A stretch of 64,000 nucleotides of DNA from Leguminivora glycinivorella (GCF_023078275.1 NC_062976.1:2480001-2544000); one strand, 5' to 3'; numbered from the stretch's first letter, positions 55,601 through 59,559 are shown. Numbers and translations are program-made. Notes: generated by a model from the letters alone, not told the origin.

Positions 55601-56193
55601 CGTCGGTGGCAAACCAGCATACGGTCCGCCTGATGGAAAGCGGTCACCGTCACCTATGGACGCCTGCAACTCAAGGAGTGTCACATGCGCGTTGCCAACC
55701 CATTAGAAACTTGTACACTCCCTTTTGCTGTGTTAAGTACACAGCAAAAAGGAGTGTACAAGTTCCAAGGAAGGTTCGGGTTCCGATGACTCAAAGGACA
55801 ATAGACGGAACAAATTAGTTCCGTAAATCCTTCCGTCACCAACACACCGCATCCTCGTTGAGCTCTGGCAGCCTTACTCACCGGCAGGAACACAATACTA
55901 TGAGTAGGGTCTAGTGCTATTTGGCTGCGGTCTTCTGTAAGGCGGAGGTACTTCCCCAGTTGGGCTCTACTCTAGATTCGAAGCAAGATGATATCCACTG
56001 TGCTGTGTCCTACCACACAAAGCGGCATATCATTTGCTATGCCCTTCCTCCTAGGAAAATCTTAACCTTTATTAATCTCCTGTTTCAGGCTTTCTTCACT
56101 CAACTAGCCCCAGTCTGGTTCCGCACAAAAGTCGCCGGACACCTCAACAACGGATTCCGACAAGAGTATCTACTGAACCAGAAGGCGCAATAG
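27871..56193 (+). CDS. short-chain dehydrogenase, very-long-chain 3-oxoacyl-CoA reductase/HSDL1-like
   Basis: Six exons (27871-28030, 43992-44114, 49412-49522, 52710-52930, 53678-53905, 56089-56193) join in frame to a 315-residue protein, close to the roughly 312 of human 17-beta-HSD12. An N-terminal hydrophobic anchor (residues 2-22) precedes the cofactor motif TGCTDGIG (56-63). NNVG is at 133-136, the Asn of the tetrad is N160, and the catalytic Ser, Tyr and Lys are S188, Y201 and K205 (YGATK). Later come VAPFFVSTKM and TPESYAKYAV. All tetrad residues are present, so an active NADP(H)-dependent oxidoreductase at the ER membrane is expected; substrate choice (fatty elongation against steroid) is inference. 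It ends NQKAQ, with no dilysine signal. Intron 1 is about 16 kb. Exons 4 and 5 have decayed tandem copies. Confidence 0.88.
28455..28675 (-). repeat. dispersed repeat family G (CCCCCGACGCAAAAACGACG)
   Basis: Minus-strand copy: AAAACCCCCGACCGCGGCAT, GACCGATTTTCATGAAACAT, a (GACA)n run and AACACCCCGTCGTTTTTGCG. Other copies are at 40535-40640, 53357-53592 and 56645-56722. Confidence 0.8.
28676..28938. other. unassigned intron 1 sequence
   Basis: Contains a GATCATTAGTTTGATCAATG patch with several GATC repeats near 28710-28745. Nothing else is seen. Confidence 0.4.
28940..29095 (-). repeat. family A element, partial
   Basis: CAGCCTTAGTCACTGTCCAT to GACACACACACTTTCCC. It is followed by a short inverted echo (AATGGGAAAATGTGTATGTG), making a small hairpin at the element end. 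Confidence 0.75.
29345..29600 (+). repeat. family F repeat interrupted by a nested MITE
   Basis: GCAGAGCACATGAAACTATT and CCACTCTTGGCAA are separated from AAGGGGTTGAAAGAAAACGA by about 150 bp. The uninterrupted order is seen at 31130-31190. Confidence 0.8.
29397..29547. repeat. nested MITE with CCCACACATCTAGC termini
   Basis: CCCCCACACATCTAGCGTC at the left and GAAGCTAGATGTGGGTG at the right are complementary. Inner GCCCAACTGTGCGG pairs loosely with ATACAGTTGGC. Confidence 0.75.
30014..30345 (+). repeat. tandem repeat of about 120 bp
   Basis: Nearly three units: GAACTCCTCAAATCTGAA recurs at 30042 and 30162 and as GAACTCCTTAAATCTGAA at 30283. Each unit also has GGAACAGCATGCA or GAACAGCATGCA and a GACATTTGGTGCAGTGGAA-like block. 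Short open frames in both strands simply follow the period. Confidence 0.85.
30753..31080 (+). repeat. dispersed repeat family K (GGAATCTTGAGCGTTGCGAG)
   Basis: AATAGTTATTTGTTTTACAA to TTTGCCACCGACGGAAACC and ACTAACTGTAAAACATCAA. It is interrupted near 30803-30850 by a CCAGTGGCGGAGCG...CCAACGAAAATTTTAAC piece. Other copies are at 37318-37620, 46097-46540 and, on the minus strand, 44160-44265 and 56445-56600. Confidence 0.75.
31128..31322 (+). repeat. dispersed repeat family F (CTCTTGGCAAATAAGGGGTT)
   Basis: GACAGAGCACAAAACTAC, TTGGCAAATAAGGGGTTGAA, GCAGTGACAGGTTGCCTGCC and ACCCACAGTCGCCTTCTACG in the family order. Confidence 0.75.
31759..31791. repeat. perfect short hairpin
   Basis: GGAAACTTTCCATA, loop CAAAG, TATGGAAAGTTTCC: 14 bp perfect arms within a wider region of GGAAAnTTTCC repeats (31650-31830). 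Confidence 0.8.
32071..32303 (+). repeat. repeat L, conserved 233 bp unit
   Basis: CACACCTCGGACACTGGCGA through CGAGAGGGGGTGGGCGG and GGGAGCGGGAGTGGCCATAC to ATTATACTGTGAC. It is about 95% identical by eye to 63249-63481 over the full length, same strand. No inverted termini are seen. The class is unknown; it could be a SINE or a retrocopied noncoding RNA. Confidence 0.7.
32452..32776 (-). mobile_element. SINE type 2, tRNA-headed
   Basis: On the minus strand the head carries TGGCCAGCGGTAAGAGCG (A-box region) and GGTTCGAACCC (B box). The body has ATTTCGCACATAAG (plus strand), CGGTGAAGGAAGACATCGTG and the CCAAGATTTGGCGTAGG end. Partial copies are at 27160-27225 and 52014-52195. Confidence 0.8.
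32863..33125 (+). mobile_element. SINE type 1, tRNA-headed
   Basis: Head GACCAGTCTGGCGCAGTTGG (A box) and GGTTCGAATCC (B box), then AGGGCATTTATTTGTGTGAC, GTTCCTGAGTCATGGATGTT and a CCTATAATAAT-rich tail. Other copies are at 51755-52005 and 57553-57804 (minus). It is not a functional tRNA gene: the acceptor stem does not close. Confidence 0.85.
33535..33730 (+). repeat. family F repeat
   Basis: GGTAGAGACAGGGCACATGA to ATGCCCACGGGAAGAAAAGG and TTAATCCGTCACCACATCAC. Confidence 0.75.
33953..34150 (-). mobile_element. LINE fragment
   Basis: TATCCCACTGCTGGGCAAAG and GCCTCCCCTCATTTTTTCCA on the plus strand are the reverse of a common non-LTR retrotransposon coding end in moths. No open frame of useful length remains. 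Confidence 0.6.
34151..35005. other. unassigned intron 1 sequence
   Basis: AT-rich, with a small dyad AAACACGTGTTT near 34380. No exon or repeat family recognised. Confidence 0.45.
35007..35340. repeat. ATTAATCG-rich foldback element with nested LINE tail
   Basis: The left half (TTAATCAACTAACGATTAAA) and right half (AATTAATTAGTCGATTAATG) are loosely inverted. Between them 35117-35245 is a LINE 3' end (GGGTTGGCAACGCGCATGTG, CAGGCGGACCGTATGC). Confidence 0.65.
35397..35573 (+). repeat. family A element
   Basis: TCCATACTAATGGGAAAGTG to GAGCAAAGCCGCGGGCAAAA; complete. Confidence 0.85.
35835..36088. repeat. MITE with CAGTGGCGTAGC termini
   Basis: AGCAGTGGCGTAGCAATTAG at the left and TTTTCACGCCACGCCACTG at the right are partly complementary. 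It abuts the next element at 36089. Confidence 0.65.
36089..36692. repeat. TIR element GGTACAGTCACCGGCATAAA
   Basis: The terminal 22 bp at 36089-36110 is repeated in reverse complement at 36671-36692. Inside lies a second inverted repeat, GGGCCATTTTTTTCAAAG ... CTTTGAAAAAAATGGCCCA, at 36215-36671. A sister of this inner part, without the outer termini, is at 58517-58851. Confidence 0.85.
36446..36576. repeat. nested hairpin MITE with GGGGTTACCATGAAG termini
   Basis: Arms of about 45 bp (GGTTACCATGAAGTGCTAAA / TTTAGCACTTCATGGTAGCC), loop about 36 bp. The sister element at 58740-58756 reads CCTATCAGGATCGAAAG with no insert. Confidence 0.9.
36715..36762. repeat. perfect 48 bp palindrome
   Basis: Two 24-base arms with no loop: AAAGTAGACCCCCTTGCATA... 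meeting at CAAATTTG. It is flanked by GGTACAGTCAGCTACAGAG on the left and a diverged CGTACCAGTCGTGC on the right. Confidence 0.95.
36873..37021. repeat. foldback family H element, partial
   Basis: GGGTACCTAGCCAAATATAC and GCGCGACAGAGCCAGACTGC; the right end is truncated. Confidence 0.65.
37165..37318. repeat. foldback family H element, joined to family K
   Basis: TGCGTAGCCGAATGCACAAA at the left and CGTCGCAGAACTGCCATTC at the right. Family K sequence (CAGCGTTGCGAGGGTTTCAA) starts at once after it. Confidence 0.7.
37319..37620 (+). repeat. family K repeat
   Basis: GCGTTGCGAGGGTTTCAAGT, CTTTGCCACCGAGGGAAAC, then GATAAAATACAATTTTGC and TCGAATAGCAAAGAGAGCC. It ends at TTGGGGTGGTGAAAAACA. Confidence 0.75.
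37738..37992. repeat. foldback element with family C MITE in its loop
   Basis: GCACATGATTGCCGCGAGAG + TATGTCGCC at the left is answered by GGCGACAAACTCTCACGGCA + GTCATGTGT at the right; the arms are about 58 bp. The loop contains the complete MITE at 37800-37906. Confidence 0.85.
37800..37906. repeat. family C MITE
   Basis: GGGCCACTTGCACCAACGAA at the left and GGCTGGTGCAAGTGGGCC at the right. Confidence 0.85.
38467..38577. repeat. foldback MITE, GCATGGTCGCG family
   Basis: GCATGGTCGCGCGATGGACG pairs with TTTATCGCGCGACCATAATT. GCCGTCCCTATCGCACT and AGTGCGATAGGGACGGC form the inner stem with a short TTAGTA-type loop. Confidence 0.9.
39118..39320 (+). repeat. direct repeat copy 1 (with 39728-40180)
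   Basis: ATATTATTTTATGAGCGAAT, GATGGTTTTCATCACTTGGT, AAAATCTGTCAAAATGCAG and ATGCCGTACAAAGTAAG recur in order 600 bp downstream. Confidence 0.75.
39378..39605. repeat. MITE with TTTAGTCCGTCAG termini
   Basis: TTTAGTCCGTCAGATCGTCT at the left and TGATCTAACTGACGGACTAA at the right. The interior has two GTGACGTCAC-type palindromes (39476 and 39510). Confidence 0.85.
39728..40180 (+). repeat. direct repeat copy 2, split by family A
   Basis: GATGGTTTTCATCACTTGCT and TTTCAAAATGCAGGTGTG, then the family A insert at 39845-40090, then TTTATATACCGTACAAAGTA and AAGTATTTGGCC. Confidence 0.75.
39845..40090 (-). repeat. family A element, long form
   Basis: ACTAGCTTCTGCCCGCGGCT to CCCATTTATAATATTAGTAT. 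It keeps the AAATTCGAAAATTGTGGAAT segment that shorter copies lack. Confidence 0.85.
40212..40330. repeat. foldback MITE, GCATGGTCGCG family, left end degraded
   Basis: GTGCGAAAAGGACGGCCTGA and TTATCACGCGACCATGTTTG match the family. The left terminus is only partly recognisable. Confidence 0.65.
40535..40640 (+). repeat. family G repeat, 3' part
   Basis: GAAAGCTGAGTTAGTGGAGT, TTAGCCATGTTTCATGAAAA and ATCGGTCCACTATGTCGCGG. Confidence 0.75.
40641..41160. other. unassigned intron 1 sequence
   Basis: Complex sequence at 40860-41000, including a CTCTCACTCTCACTCTT run; no exon found. Confidence 0.4.
41168..41325. repeat. foldback family H element
   Basis: GTCGTAGCCGAGTGGCATTT to GAGCGTTTGTGCCAATCGGC, with CGCGAAACGAAGACGAAACG inside. 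Confidence 0.8.
41649..41792. repeat. TIR MITE, TAGGTACAGTCAA termini
   Basis: TAGGTACAGTCAACTAATTA at the left and GATTGACTGTACCTAC at the right. AACCCTAGGCCACTCTAGAA pairs with TTCTACAGTGGCCTAGGATT. It shares the GGTACAGTCA start with elements at 36089 and 36693. Confidence 0.85.
41838..42075 (+). repeat. 11 bp minisatellite inside a foldback core
   Basis: About 21 units of YTCACGATTCG (CTCACGATTCG or TTCACGATTCG), then the inverse CGTGAGCGTTTTGTGAAGCG and TTTGTGCACTCGGCTATGC, the family H terminus. The repeated open frame of 88 codons (RSRFAHDS/T) is a by-product. As 11 is not a multiple of 3, all three frames of the strand read it. Confidence 0.9.
42130..42345 (-). repeat. family F repeat
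   Basis: Reverse copy: CAACCCCTTTCGTCCCGTGG, TATGGGTTAAATTGTGGCGT, then ATGTGCTCTGCCTATCCC and GGATACAGACGTGATTGTAT. Confidence 0.75.
42500..43179 (+). mobile_element. 5'-truncated non-LTR retrotransposon, RT C-terminus (Jockey/CR1-like)
   Basis: An open frame from 42500 to the stop at 42952 encodes YGLTFKTYIDQIKQLQVRLL, then YNTRLSKKRTLCQV and QRTMEYVTPKICNKYP. YGxTxxTYIDQI and the YNTR-SKK region are typical of the segment after the reverse transcriptase of Jockey/CR1-type LINEs. There is no in-frame ATG near the start. A roughly 200 bp 3' region ends in AATAAATT and a run of A at 43166-43177, so this is a truncated insertion. It sits in intron 1 of the dehydrogenase on the same strand. 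Clade assignment is from motif memory only. Confidence 0.75.
43180..43990 (+). other. intron 1, 3' part
   Basis: AT-rich sequence without a recognised repeat; short minus-strand open frames at 43296-43567 show no family motif. Confidence 0.45.
43992..44114 (+). CDS. dehydrogenase exon 2
   Basis: Acceptor TTGTTTGCAG; donor ATAG|GTAAAT; phase 1 both sides. Encodes the dinucleotide-binding TGCTDGIG and GLNIVLISRNPEKL. The Arg after IS (LISRN) is typical of NADP(H)-using members. Confidence 0.9.
44160..44265 (-). repeat. family K fragment
   Basis: TTCACCACCATACCAACTGA, ATACTTCAAAAATGAATGAC and AAGAGTGCAAAGTAATTTCA match the reverse of the 3' part of family K. Confidence 0.6.
44312..44505. repeat. 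foldback family H element, rearranged
   Basis: ATACGTAGCCGAATGGCACA, then GTATTGGCGCGACAGAGCC, and a second inverted TCCCGCCAATACGCAAGAGC. Two partial copies are fused head to head. Confidence 0.75.
44915..45300 (-). mobile_element. LINE fragment, RT C-terminal region (RTE-like)
   Basis: Minus-strand frame encodes KAHHLRWLGHLIRMGEDRAV, then GCPTGRRPAGHPKYRWADRV and DLRELGVNEGW. RWLGHLxRM and GxRPxGxPxxRW are characteristic of the end of RTE-type and related LINE polyproteins. The fragment lacks the endonuclease and RT core. It lies antisense in intron 2 of the dehydrogenase. Confidence 0.75.
45301..46095. other. unassigned intron 2 sequence
   Basis: AT-rich, no exon or repeat recognised. 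Confidence 0.45.
46097..46540 (+). repeat. family K repeat, longest copy
   Basis: AATAGTTATTTGTTTTACAA to TTTCGAATAGCAAAGTAAGC and GTGGTGAAAAACA. Contains an internal duplication: TTCCAATATTGATACCCGAG and TTCCAATATTGAACCGCGAG at 46148 and 46181. Confidence 0.8.
46765..47770 (+). repeat. pieces of a family B-like element
   Basis: AAAAAACCGGTCAAGTGCGA with GGAGGGTTCCGTACAAAC near 46770 is the head. TGACAGACGGACAGACAGAC with AAGGGTTCCTGTTGTACC near 47695 is the tail. The 46860-47480 stretch between may be the body of one old element of about 1 kb. Confidence 0.6.
47771..49411 (+). other. intron 2, 3' part
   Basis: I see nothing to annotate: AT-rich, no TIR pair, no SINE or LINE signature. Confidence 0.45.
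49412..49522 (+). CDS. dehydrogenase exon 3
   Basis: Acceptor TTGTTTCCAG; donor TTAG|GTAAGT; phase 1 both sides. Encodes THRVKTRIIVADFTQGAEIY, with the conserved Asp of the ADF motif that contacts adenine in classical SDRs, then LDLGIL leading into NNVG. Confidence 0.9.
50098..50244. repeat. GC-rich element with GCGCGGATCCAG termini
   Basis: GCGCGGATCCAG at the left and CTGGATCCGCGC at the right. It contains four G runs of 7-9 (CAGGGGGGGGTCA type), two CACGTGGT copies and a final C10 run. Confidence 0.85.
50706..50762 (+). repeat. GGTT-rich simple repeat
   Basis: GGTTGATGGTTGGTTGGTTG then GTTAGGATGGTTGGTTGG. Confidence 0.85.
50970..51089. repeat. foldback MITE, GGGGGCCGATTTTTGAGTCT
   Basis: Left GGGGGCCGATTTTTGAGTCT and right AGACTCAAAAATCGGCCCCC. 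The inner CACTAAAATACCGG and TTATTTTTAGTG regions also pair partly. Confidence 0.9.
51143..51680. repeat. TIR element, AGGGTTGCAAA / TTGAAACCCT
   Basis: Starts TAGGGTTGCAAATAG and ends TTTTTTGAAACCCTAA, with many AAAAAACCG/CGGTTTTT motifs. It may be a hAT-type nonautonomous element; no clear target duplication. Confidence 0.55.
51755..52005 (+). mobile_element. SINE type 1
   Basis: GACGACCGGTTTGGCCTAGT (A box), GGTTCGAATCCCGG (B box), the standard body, and an A-rich end (AAAAAAAAAA near 52010). Confidence 0.85.
52014..52200 (-). repeat. SINE type 2, headless fragment
   Basis: TTATCTCGGCATTTGCCACG, CCAAGATTTGGCGTAGGTAC and TTCCAACCCGAAGGGTAACT; tRNA head absent. It follows SINE type 1 directly. 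Confidence 0.75.
52470..52672 (+). mobile_element. LINE 3' end
   Basis: Degraded coding (ELPASVFPDRYD-like: GCCAGCGGTATTTCCGGACC) then AGGCCGGCAACGCACCTCCA, TGTCCATGGGCGGCAGTGAT and AAAAAAAAA. The same family is reversed at 61076-61431. It ends about 40 bp before dehydrogenase exon 4. Confidence 0.75.
52710..52930 (+). CDS. dehydrogenase exon 4
   Basis: Acceptor TCTTTCCAG; donor AAG|GTTTGT; starts phase 1, ends phase 0. Encodes NNVG, WDLIIVNVGAATMLTRAILP (tetrad Asn), NISSSSELQPMPLMA and YGATK, hence the complete Ser-Tyr-Lys catalytic set. Confidence 0.92.
52972..53080 (+). pseudogene. tandem copy of exon 4 3' half
   Basis: Follows a pyrimidine-rich CTCTCTTCCTCAG that reads like an acceptor. 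It encodes AILLYMATHGRGVIINIYSS and MPLMAVYGATI, then the same GTTTGTCTCT. The frame is open, but the catalytic Lys of YGATK is Ile and the Ser row is altered. It is in the same reading frame as exon 4, which explains the long open frame across both. Confidence 0.85.
53357..53592 (+). repeat. family G repeat
   Basis: AACCCCCGACGCAAAAACGA, a (TGTC)n/(TGTT)n run, and ATGAAAATCGGTCCACTATA to TTTTAATTTTGTGGTTAGG. Confidence 0.85.
53678..53905 (+). CDS. dehydrogenase exon 5
   Basis: Acceptor TTTCCACAG; donor CAG|GTTAGT; phase 0 both sides. Encodes AYLRSFTHAIREEYAPKGIY, QHVAPFFVSTKMNAFS and PTPESYAKYAVAMLG, ending YWMHGVQ. Confidence 0.92.
53935..54140 (+). repeat. family F repeat in intron 5
   Basis: GGTAGGCAGAACTACTATTC, GATGATATTGCAGTGTCAGG, ACAGTCGACTTCTAAGACAC and TTAACCCATCACCGCGCAGG. 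It forms part of the roughly 420 bp unit that is repeated with exon 5. Confidence 0.8.
54191..54322 (+). pseudogene. second copy of exon 5 3' part
   Basis: 44 codons from MNAFSATVMAGGPLVPTPEA to YWMHGVQ with one substitution (Ser to Ala), then the same GTTAGTATGACATA donor region. It lacks the first 32 codons of exon 5 and has no good acceptor (AGGATTAG upstream without a pyrimidine tract). Confidence 0.85.
54444..55024. mobile_element. 581 bp insertion with 8 bp target duplication
   Basis: ATTGCAGT at 54436-54443 and again at 55025-55032 flank it. Sister units read ATATTGCAGTGACAGG without an insert. The right end is CAAACCCTA; the left end starts ACATTTTACACG with no clear TIR. The 8 bp duplication suits hAT-type or similar elements. 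It contains the foldback at 54680-54781 and a (CCGGATCCG)-type patch at 54940-55000. Confidence 0.75.
54680..54781. repeat. foldback, ATTGTGTCGCTTAACTTCAA
   Basis: Left ATTGTGTCGCTTAACTTCAA + ACTCG and right CGAGCTTGAAGTTAACAACA + CAAT. A related pair is split around 58251-58502. Confidence 0.8.
55204..55334 (+). pseudogene. third copy of exon 5 3' part, frameshifted
   Basis: Same sequence as the second copy, but ATG is TTG and one C is lost in GGGTGAGAAT (parent GGGTGCAGAAT). The frame therefore shifts before YWMHGVQ. It ends CAG|GTTAGT as in the parent. Confidence 0.85.
55370..55583 (+). repeat. family F repeat, last unit
   Basis: Third family F copy of the tandem unit, ending GGGGTTCCGGAGTTAGTAT where LINE sequence begins. 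Confidence 0.75.
55584..56060 (-). mobile_element. LINE 3' region
   Basis: Reverse of a LINE tail (TTTTTTTTAAATATTACGTC, ACCAGCATACGGTCCGCCTG, TGCGCGTTGCCAACCC) followed inward by CTGGCAGCCTTACTCACCGG and GTTTCTGTAAGG-like sequence typical of a moth LINE. A tail copy is at 35117-35245. An inverted repeat is at 55708-55764. Confidence 0.7.
55708..55764. repeat. 26 bp hairpin within the LINE tail
   Basis: AACTTGTACACTCCCTTTTG + CTGTGT and its complement, loop TAAGT, one mismatch. Confidence 0.9.
56089..56193 (+). CDS. dehydrogenase terminal exon
   Basis: Acceptor CTGTTTCAG, phase 0. Encodes AFFTQLAPVWFRTKVAGHLN + NGFRQEYLLNQKAQ and TAG. It contains a short hydrophobic segment, as in HSD17B12 relatives, and no KKxx retention signal. 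Confidence 0.9.
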   Translation, partial: AFFTQLAPVWFRTKVAGHLNNGFRQEYLLNQKAQ

Positions 56194-56239
56194 TCTAGAA
56201 TAGTCTGCGTTTTAATTCTACTTTTTATATTGTGTGGCG

Positions 56240-56375
56240 TGTAACTGCGTTTTCACATTATGCGAAACGATATCAGATACCGATCCTACGGTATCCTATA
56301 TTGTATTAAATAGATAAATAAATATTGGGGACACAATACATCCGATATCGGATCGGATAGTATGAAAACGCTCTA
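56240..56375. repeat. GCGTTTTCACATTATGCG-type inverted repeat
   Basis: TGCGTTTTCACATTATGCG near 56245 and AGTATGAAAACGCTCTAAAG near 56359; CGATATCAGATACCGATCC pairs with GGATCGGATATCG-like sequence. A foldback of about 130 bp overlaps the candidate 3' end of the dehydrogenase. Confidence 0.65.
56317..56322 (+). terminator. candidate poly(A) signal, dehydrogenase
   Basis: AATAAA 124 bp after the stop codon, in AGATAAATAAATATTGG. Confidence 0.55.
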
Positions 56376-56444
56376 AAGTTCATAGTTTATTATCAACCAG
56401 AGAATCCAAGAAAGATGCAAAAGAACAGATGTACAAACTAAACT

Positions 56445-56722
56445 TTAACTTTTTCATCACACCAACGGGTAAAGGGTCCCTTAATACTTCAAAAACGAGT
56501 GACAATGTTGAATTTTATCCACAAGAGTGCAAAGTAATTTCATACAAATTAACTTGAGGCCCAAAGTTGGCTAGTAGAATTGACGTTTCAGTGATGATTT
56601 AGAATCACAAATGTTAAAAACAAAAAACGAAAAAACAGTAAACATCCGTTCGGGAGCTACGATGCCACAAACAGACACACACAACAGAACACCCCGTCGT
56701 TTTTGAGTCGGGGGTTAAAAAT
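56445..56722 (-). repeat. family K fragment then family G fragment
   Basis: TTTTTCATCACACCAACGGG and CAAGAGTGCAAAGTAATTTC (family K reversed), then CCGTTCGGGAGCTACGATGC and ACACCCCGTCGTTTTTGAGT (family G reversed). Confidence 0.7.
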
Positions 56723-56924
56723 ATTTATGAATACACATCGTGTTTTGAAGTTGTGAACTTGTAGGTGTATGAGAAATTTAGTTTTGTACAAATAGTGTAA
56801 TTAATAATATAAGATGGCCATATGTGATGTTAATTTTAAATATATGTATTTTAGGGATTGTCTTTTTATTTTTTACCTGGGTAATTTCTCCTGAATATAG
56901 GTATTTATTTTTATTTATAATGAC

Positions 56925-57160
56925 CGTGTGGTGACGGGTTAAGAATTTCACCACCCCCTTTCTTCCCGTGGGTGTCGTAGAAGGCGACTGTGGGATATGG
57001 GTTAAATTGTGGCGTAGGCGAGAGGCTGGCAACCTGTCACTGCAATGTCACATTTTCGTTTTCTGTCAACCCCTTATTTGCCAAGAGTGGCACTGAAACT
57101 TAGTAGTTTCATGTGCTCTGCCTAGTGCCTACCCCTTCATGGGATACAGGCGTGATTGTA
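56925..57160 (-). repeat. family F repeat
   Basis: Reverse copy from GTGTGGTGACGGGTTAAGAA to ATGTGCTCTGCCTAGTGCC and GGGATACAGGCGTGATTGTA. Confidence 0.8.
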
Positions 57161-57375
57161 TGTATGTATGTTATAATGAAAAGAGTTTTTAATAAATACT
57201 CATTTTATTATTATAATCAAGTACTTGCATATCAATCACGTGACTTAAGTACAAGAAAGACAATAATCACTACACAATATAATATTATGGCCACATTCAA
57301 TAAAATAAATTATACGATTTTAATACATGATTAAAACTTTAAAATGAGCTAAATCTGTTATATGCACGAATTTAA

Positions 57376-57477
57376 AATTTTAGGGTGTTACCACACCAGT
57401 CGATCGACGGCGACGTTCGTTCAATGTCTAGTCTAGGTAGAAAATGTCAATCAACTGGTATGGTAACACCTTAAAAT
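57376..57477. repeat. MITE, ATTTTAGGGTGTTACCA termini
   Basis: Left ATTTTAGGGTGTTACCACAC and right TATGGTAACACCTTAAAAT; GTCGATCGAC palindrome near the left end. Confidence 0.85.
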
Positions 57478-57552
57478 CCGTAAATTGACTTTGTTTTAAT
57501 ATTTTACTAAAGTGTAAACGCTAAGCACGAAAACTTTCCTTTTACTAACATA

Positions 57553-57804
57553 AAAAATAAATAAATATTATAGGACATTCTTACAGATTGACTGAGTCCC
57601 ACGGTAAGCTCAAGAAAGCTTGTGTTATGGGTACTCAGACAACGCTATATATAATATACAAATACTTAAATACATAGAAAACATCCATGACTCAGGAACA
57701 AATATCTGTGCTCGTCACACAAATAAATGCCCTTACCGGGATTCGAACCCGGGACCGCGGCGCAGCAGGCAGGGTCACTACCGACTAGGCCAAACCGGTC
57801 GTCA
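57553..57804 (-). mobile_element. SINE type 1
   Basis: Reverse copy with head GACGACCGGTTTGGCCTAGT and B box GGTTCGAATCCCGG on the minus strand. Confidence 0.85.
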
Positions 57805-57841
57805 ATGGCGGGTCTTTACTTTAGTAGCATTGGTGCAGATT

Positions 57842-57950
57842 TAACCCTTAAATGCATAGTGATGTATATGCATCATATATTTTTAACTCTATTGACAACA
57901 CGTCAAAATTCAAATTTAAATGAATAATTGTCAAGGTCATGCATTAATAA
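57842..57950 (+). repeat. TTAA-flanked MITE, CCCTTAAATGCAT family, copy 1
   Basis: TTAACCCTTAAATGCATAGT at the left; AACTCTATTGACA inside; the right end is decayed after CAAGGTCATGCATTAA. Confidence 0.75.
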
Positions 57951-58250
57951 TTATGGCTAAATTGAGAATAAGCCCAAATATGATTTGAAAAATAATAATA
58001 ATTATATCATAATTCATAAAATAATGTTTTTATGTCCTAAAACATAAAGTTTAAATATCAACCATACATCATTAAGGACCTAAAGATGAATTTAAAACCA
58101 AGAAGGAAATGAGTTAAAAATATATCCCTTTCTCTTAAAACTATATAGAGAGATATACATATGTAGCTATACACGAGAAGGCTCCTTATTCACTTTAAAC
58201 AATTAACCTTCTCTGGCCTTGGAAAGCCACACATGGATTTATGTAAAGAA

Positions 58251-58502
58251 CAATTGTGTTGCTTAACTTCAAACTCAGCTAAATCCAATCTGCTATAAGG
58301 TCGATTCTTTTTCAGATTATATATATTTTTAGACGTAATAAACACCCTTAAATGCATGACCTTGACAAAGATTTATTCCAATTTAAACTTTGACATGCTG
58401 TCAATAGAGTCAAAAATGCATGATGCATATATACATCCCTATACATTTAAGGGTTAAAGCAAAAAGCATTTACCCGAGTTTGAAGTTAAGCAACGCAATT
58501 TA
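58251..58502. repeat. foldback ATTGTGTTGCTTAACTTC, carrying a nested MITE
   Basis: CAATTGTGTTGCTTAACTTC at the left and GAAGTTAAGCAACGCAATT at the right. Between them lies the second CCCTTAAATGCAT element at 58347-58457. Confidence 0.8.
58347..58457 (-). repeat. TTAA-flanked MITE, CCCTTAAATGCAT family, copy 2
   Basis: CCCTTAAATGCATGACCTTG to ATACATTTAAGGG followed by TTAA. It is the reverse orientation of 57842-57950. Confidence 0.8.
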
Positions 58503-58515
58503 TACAATGTATAAA

Positions 58516-58852
58516 CGGGCCATTTTTTTCAAAGTTGTCCACCCCACTTTTTTTTTGGATTTGGAATTTTTTATGTGGTTTCCACTCAGAATCGCGAGCT
58601 CTTTCAATTCTAATAGGAGAAAAAAGTGTCCCAAGGTTTTTTTCCCAGTTCCGTTACCATTTTTTCATTTATTTTGTATGGCGGTAACGGAATGGAAGGT
58701 TCGAAAAAATGTATGGAAATCTTGGGACATTTTTTTTCTCCTATCAGGATCGAAAGACCTCGCGATTCTGAGATTTCTGAGTATTAATCGCGTAAAAAAT
58801 ACCCATGTTACAAAAAAAGTGGGGTGGACAACTTTGAAAAAAATGGCCCAAA
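58516..58852. repeat. foldback, GGGCCATTTTTTTCAAAG family, uninterrupted
   Basis: Left GGGCCATTTTTTTCAAAGTT, right AACTTTGAAAAAAATGGCCC; GTTTCCACTCAGAATCGCGA and CTCGCGATTCTGAG also pair. The 160-codon open frame across it is a by-product. Confidence 0.9.
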
Positions 58853-59024
58853 TAGTTGTGACTAGTCATCTAACGGATTCAACGTTTGTGAGACATACAT
58901 GAATACTCGTAAAAGTAGGGATCGGAATCCGGTATTTACTCTTGTGTAGTTTTTGGTTTATTATTTTATTTTTAATGGTGTAGTGTGAATGCAACACCTC
59001 ACTCACACTGCTTCACATCGCTGG

Positions 59025-59550
59025 CCCTATATACACCCTGTTTTTATTGAATTCCGTTAACTTTAAGGGAACATTCATTACATCAAATACAATTAATTTC
59101 TATAAGAAACTAGCGTCTTCACTCTTGCGGTTATGGAGTTATTAAAAAAATATAGATAACTAGCTTTTTCCCGCGGCTTCGCTCGCGTTAGAAAGAGACA
59201 AAAAAGTAGCCTATGTCACTCTCCATCCCTTCAACTATCTCCACTTAAAAAATCACGTCAATTCATCGCTTCATTTTGCCGTGAAAGACGGACAAACAAA
59301 CAGACACACACACTTTCCCATTTATAATATTAGTAAGGATTGCTGAACACGTGTGTGCCATGTGCCGTCAATCACTTGACACTAACTAAATTTTATTCTT
59401 AAGGGTCTCTCACACTAATAAATTCATTATAATGTATGAAAACGCTGATTTTTTTTTTTGCGAGTTTAACTAAAATTATATACAGGGTGGTTCCTGATAA
59501 TGAACCTAACGACGTGTCGAATTTAACGGAAATAAAAAAAACACGGTGTA
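59025..59550 (+). repeat. ACACCCTGTTTTTATTG repeat split by family A
   Basis: TATATACACCCTGTTTTTAT to GAGTTATTAAAAAAATA, then the family A element at 59160-59338, then TTCTTAAGGGTCTCTCACAC and ACAGGGTGGTTCCTGATAAT. Confidence 0.8.
59160..59338 (-). repeat. family A element
   Basis: CTAGCTTTTTCCCGCGGCTT to CCCATTTATAATATTAGTA. Confidence 0.85.
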
Positions 59551-59559
59551 TAATAATAA

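Noticed and set aside
58420..58902. 160-codon open frame
   Set aside because: Covers a foldback element with a sister copy at 36215; no protein motif.
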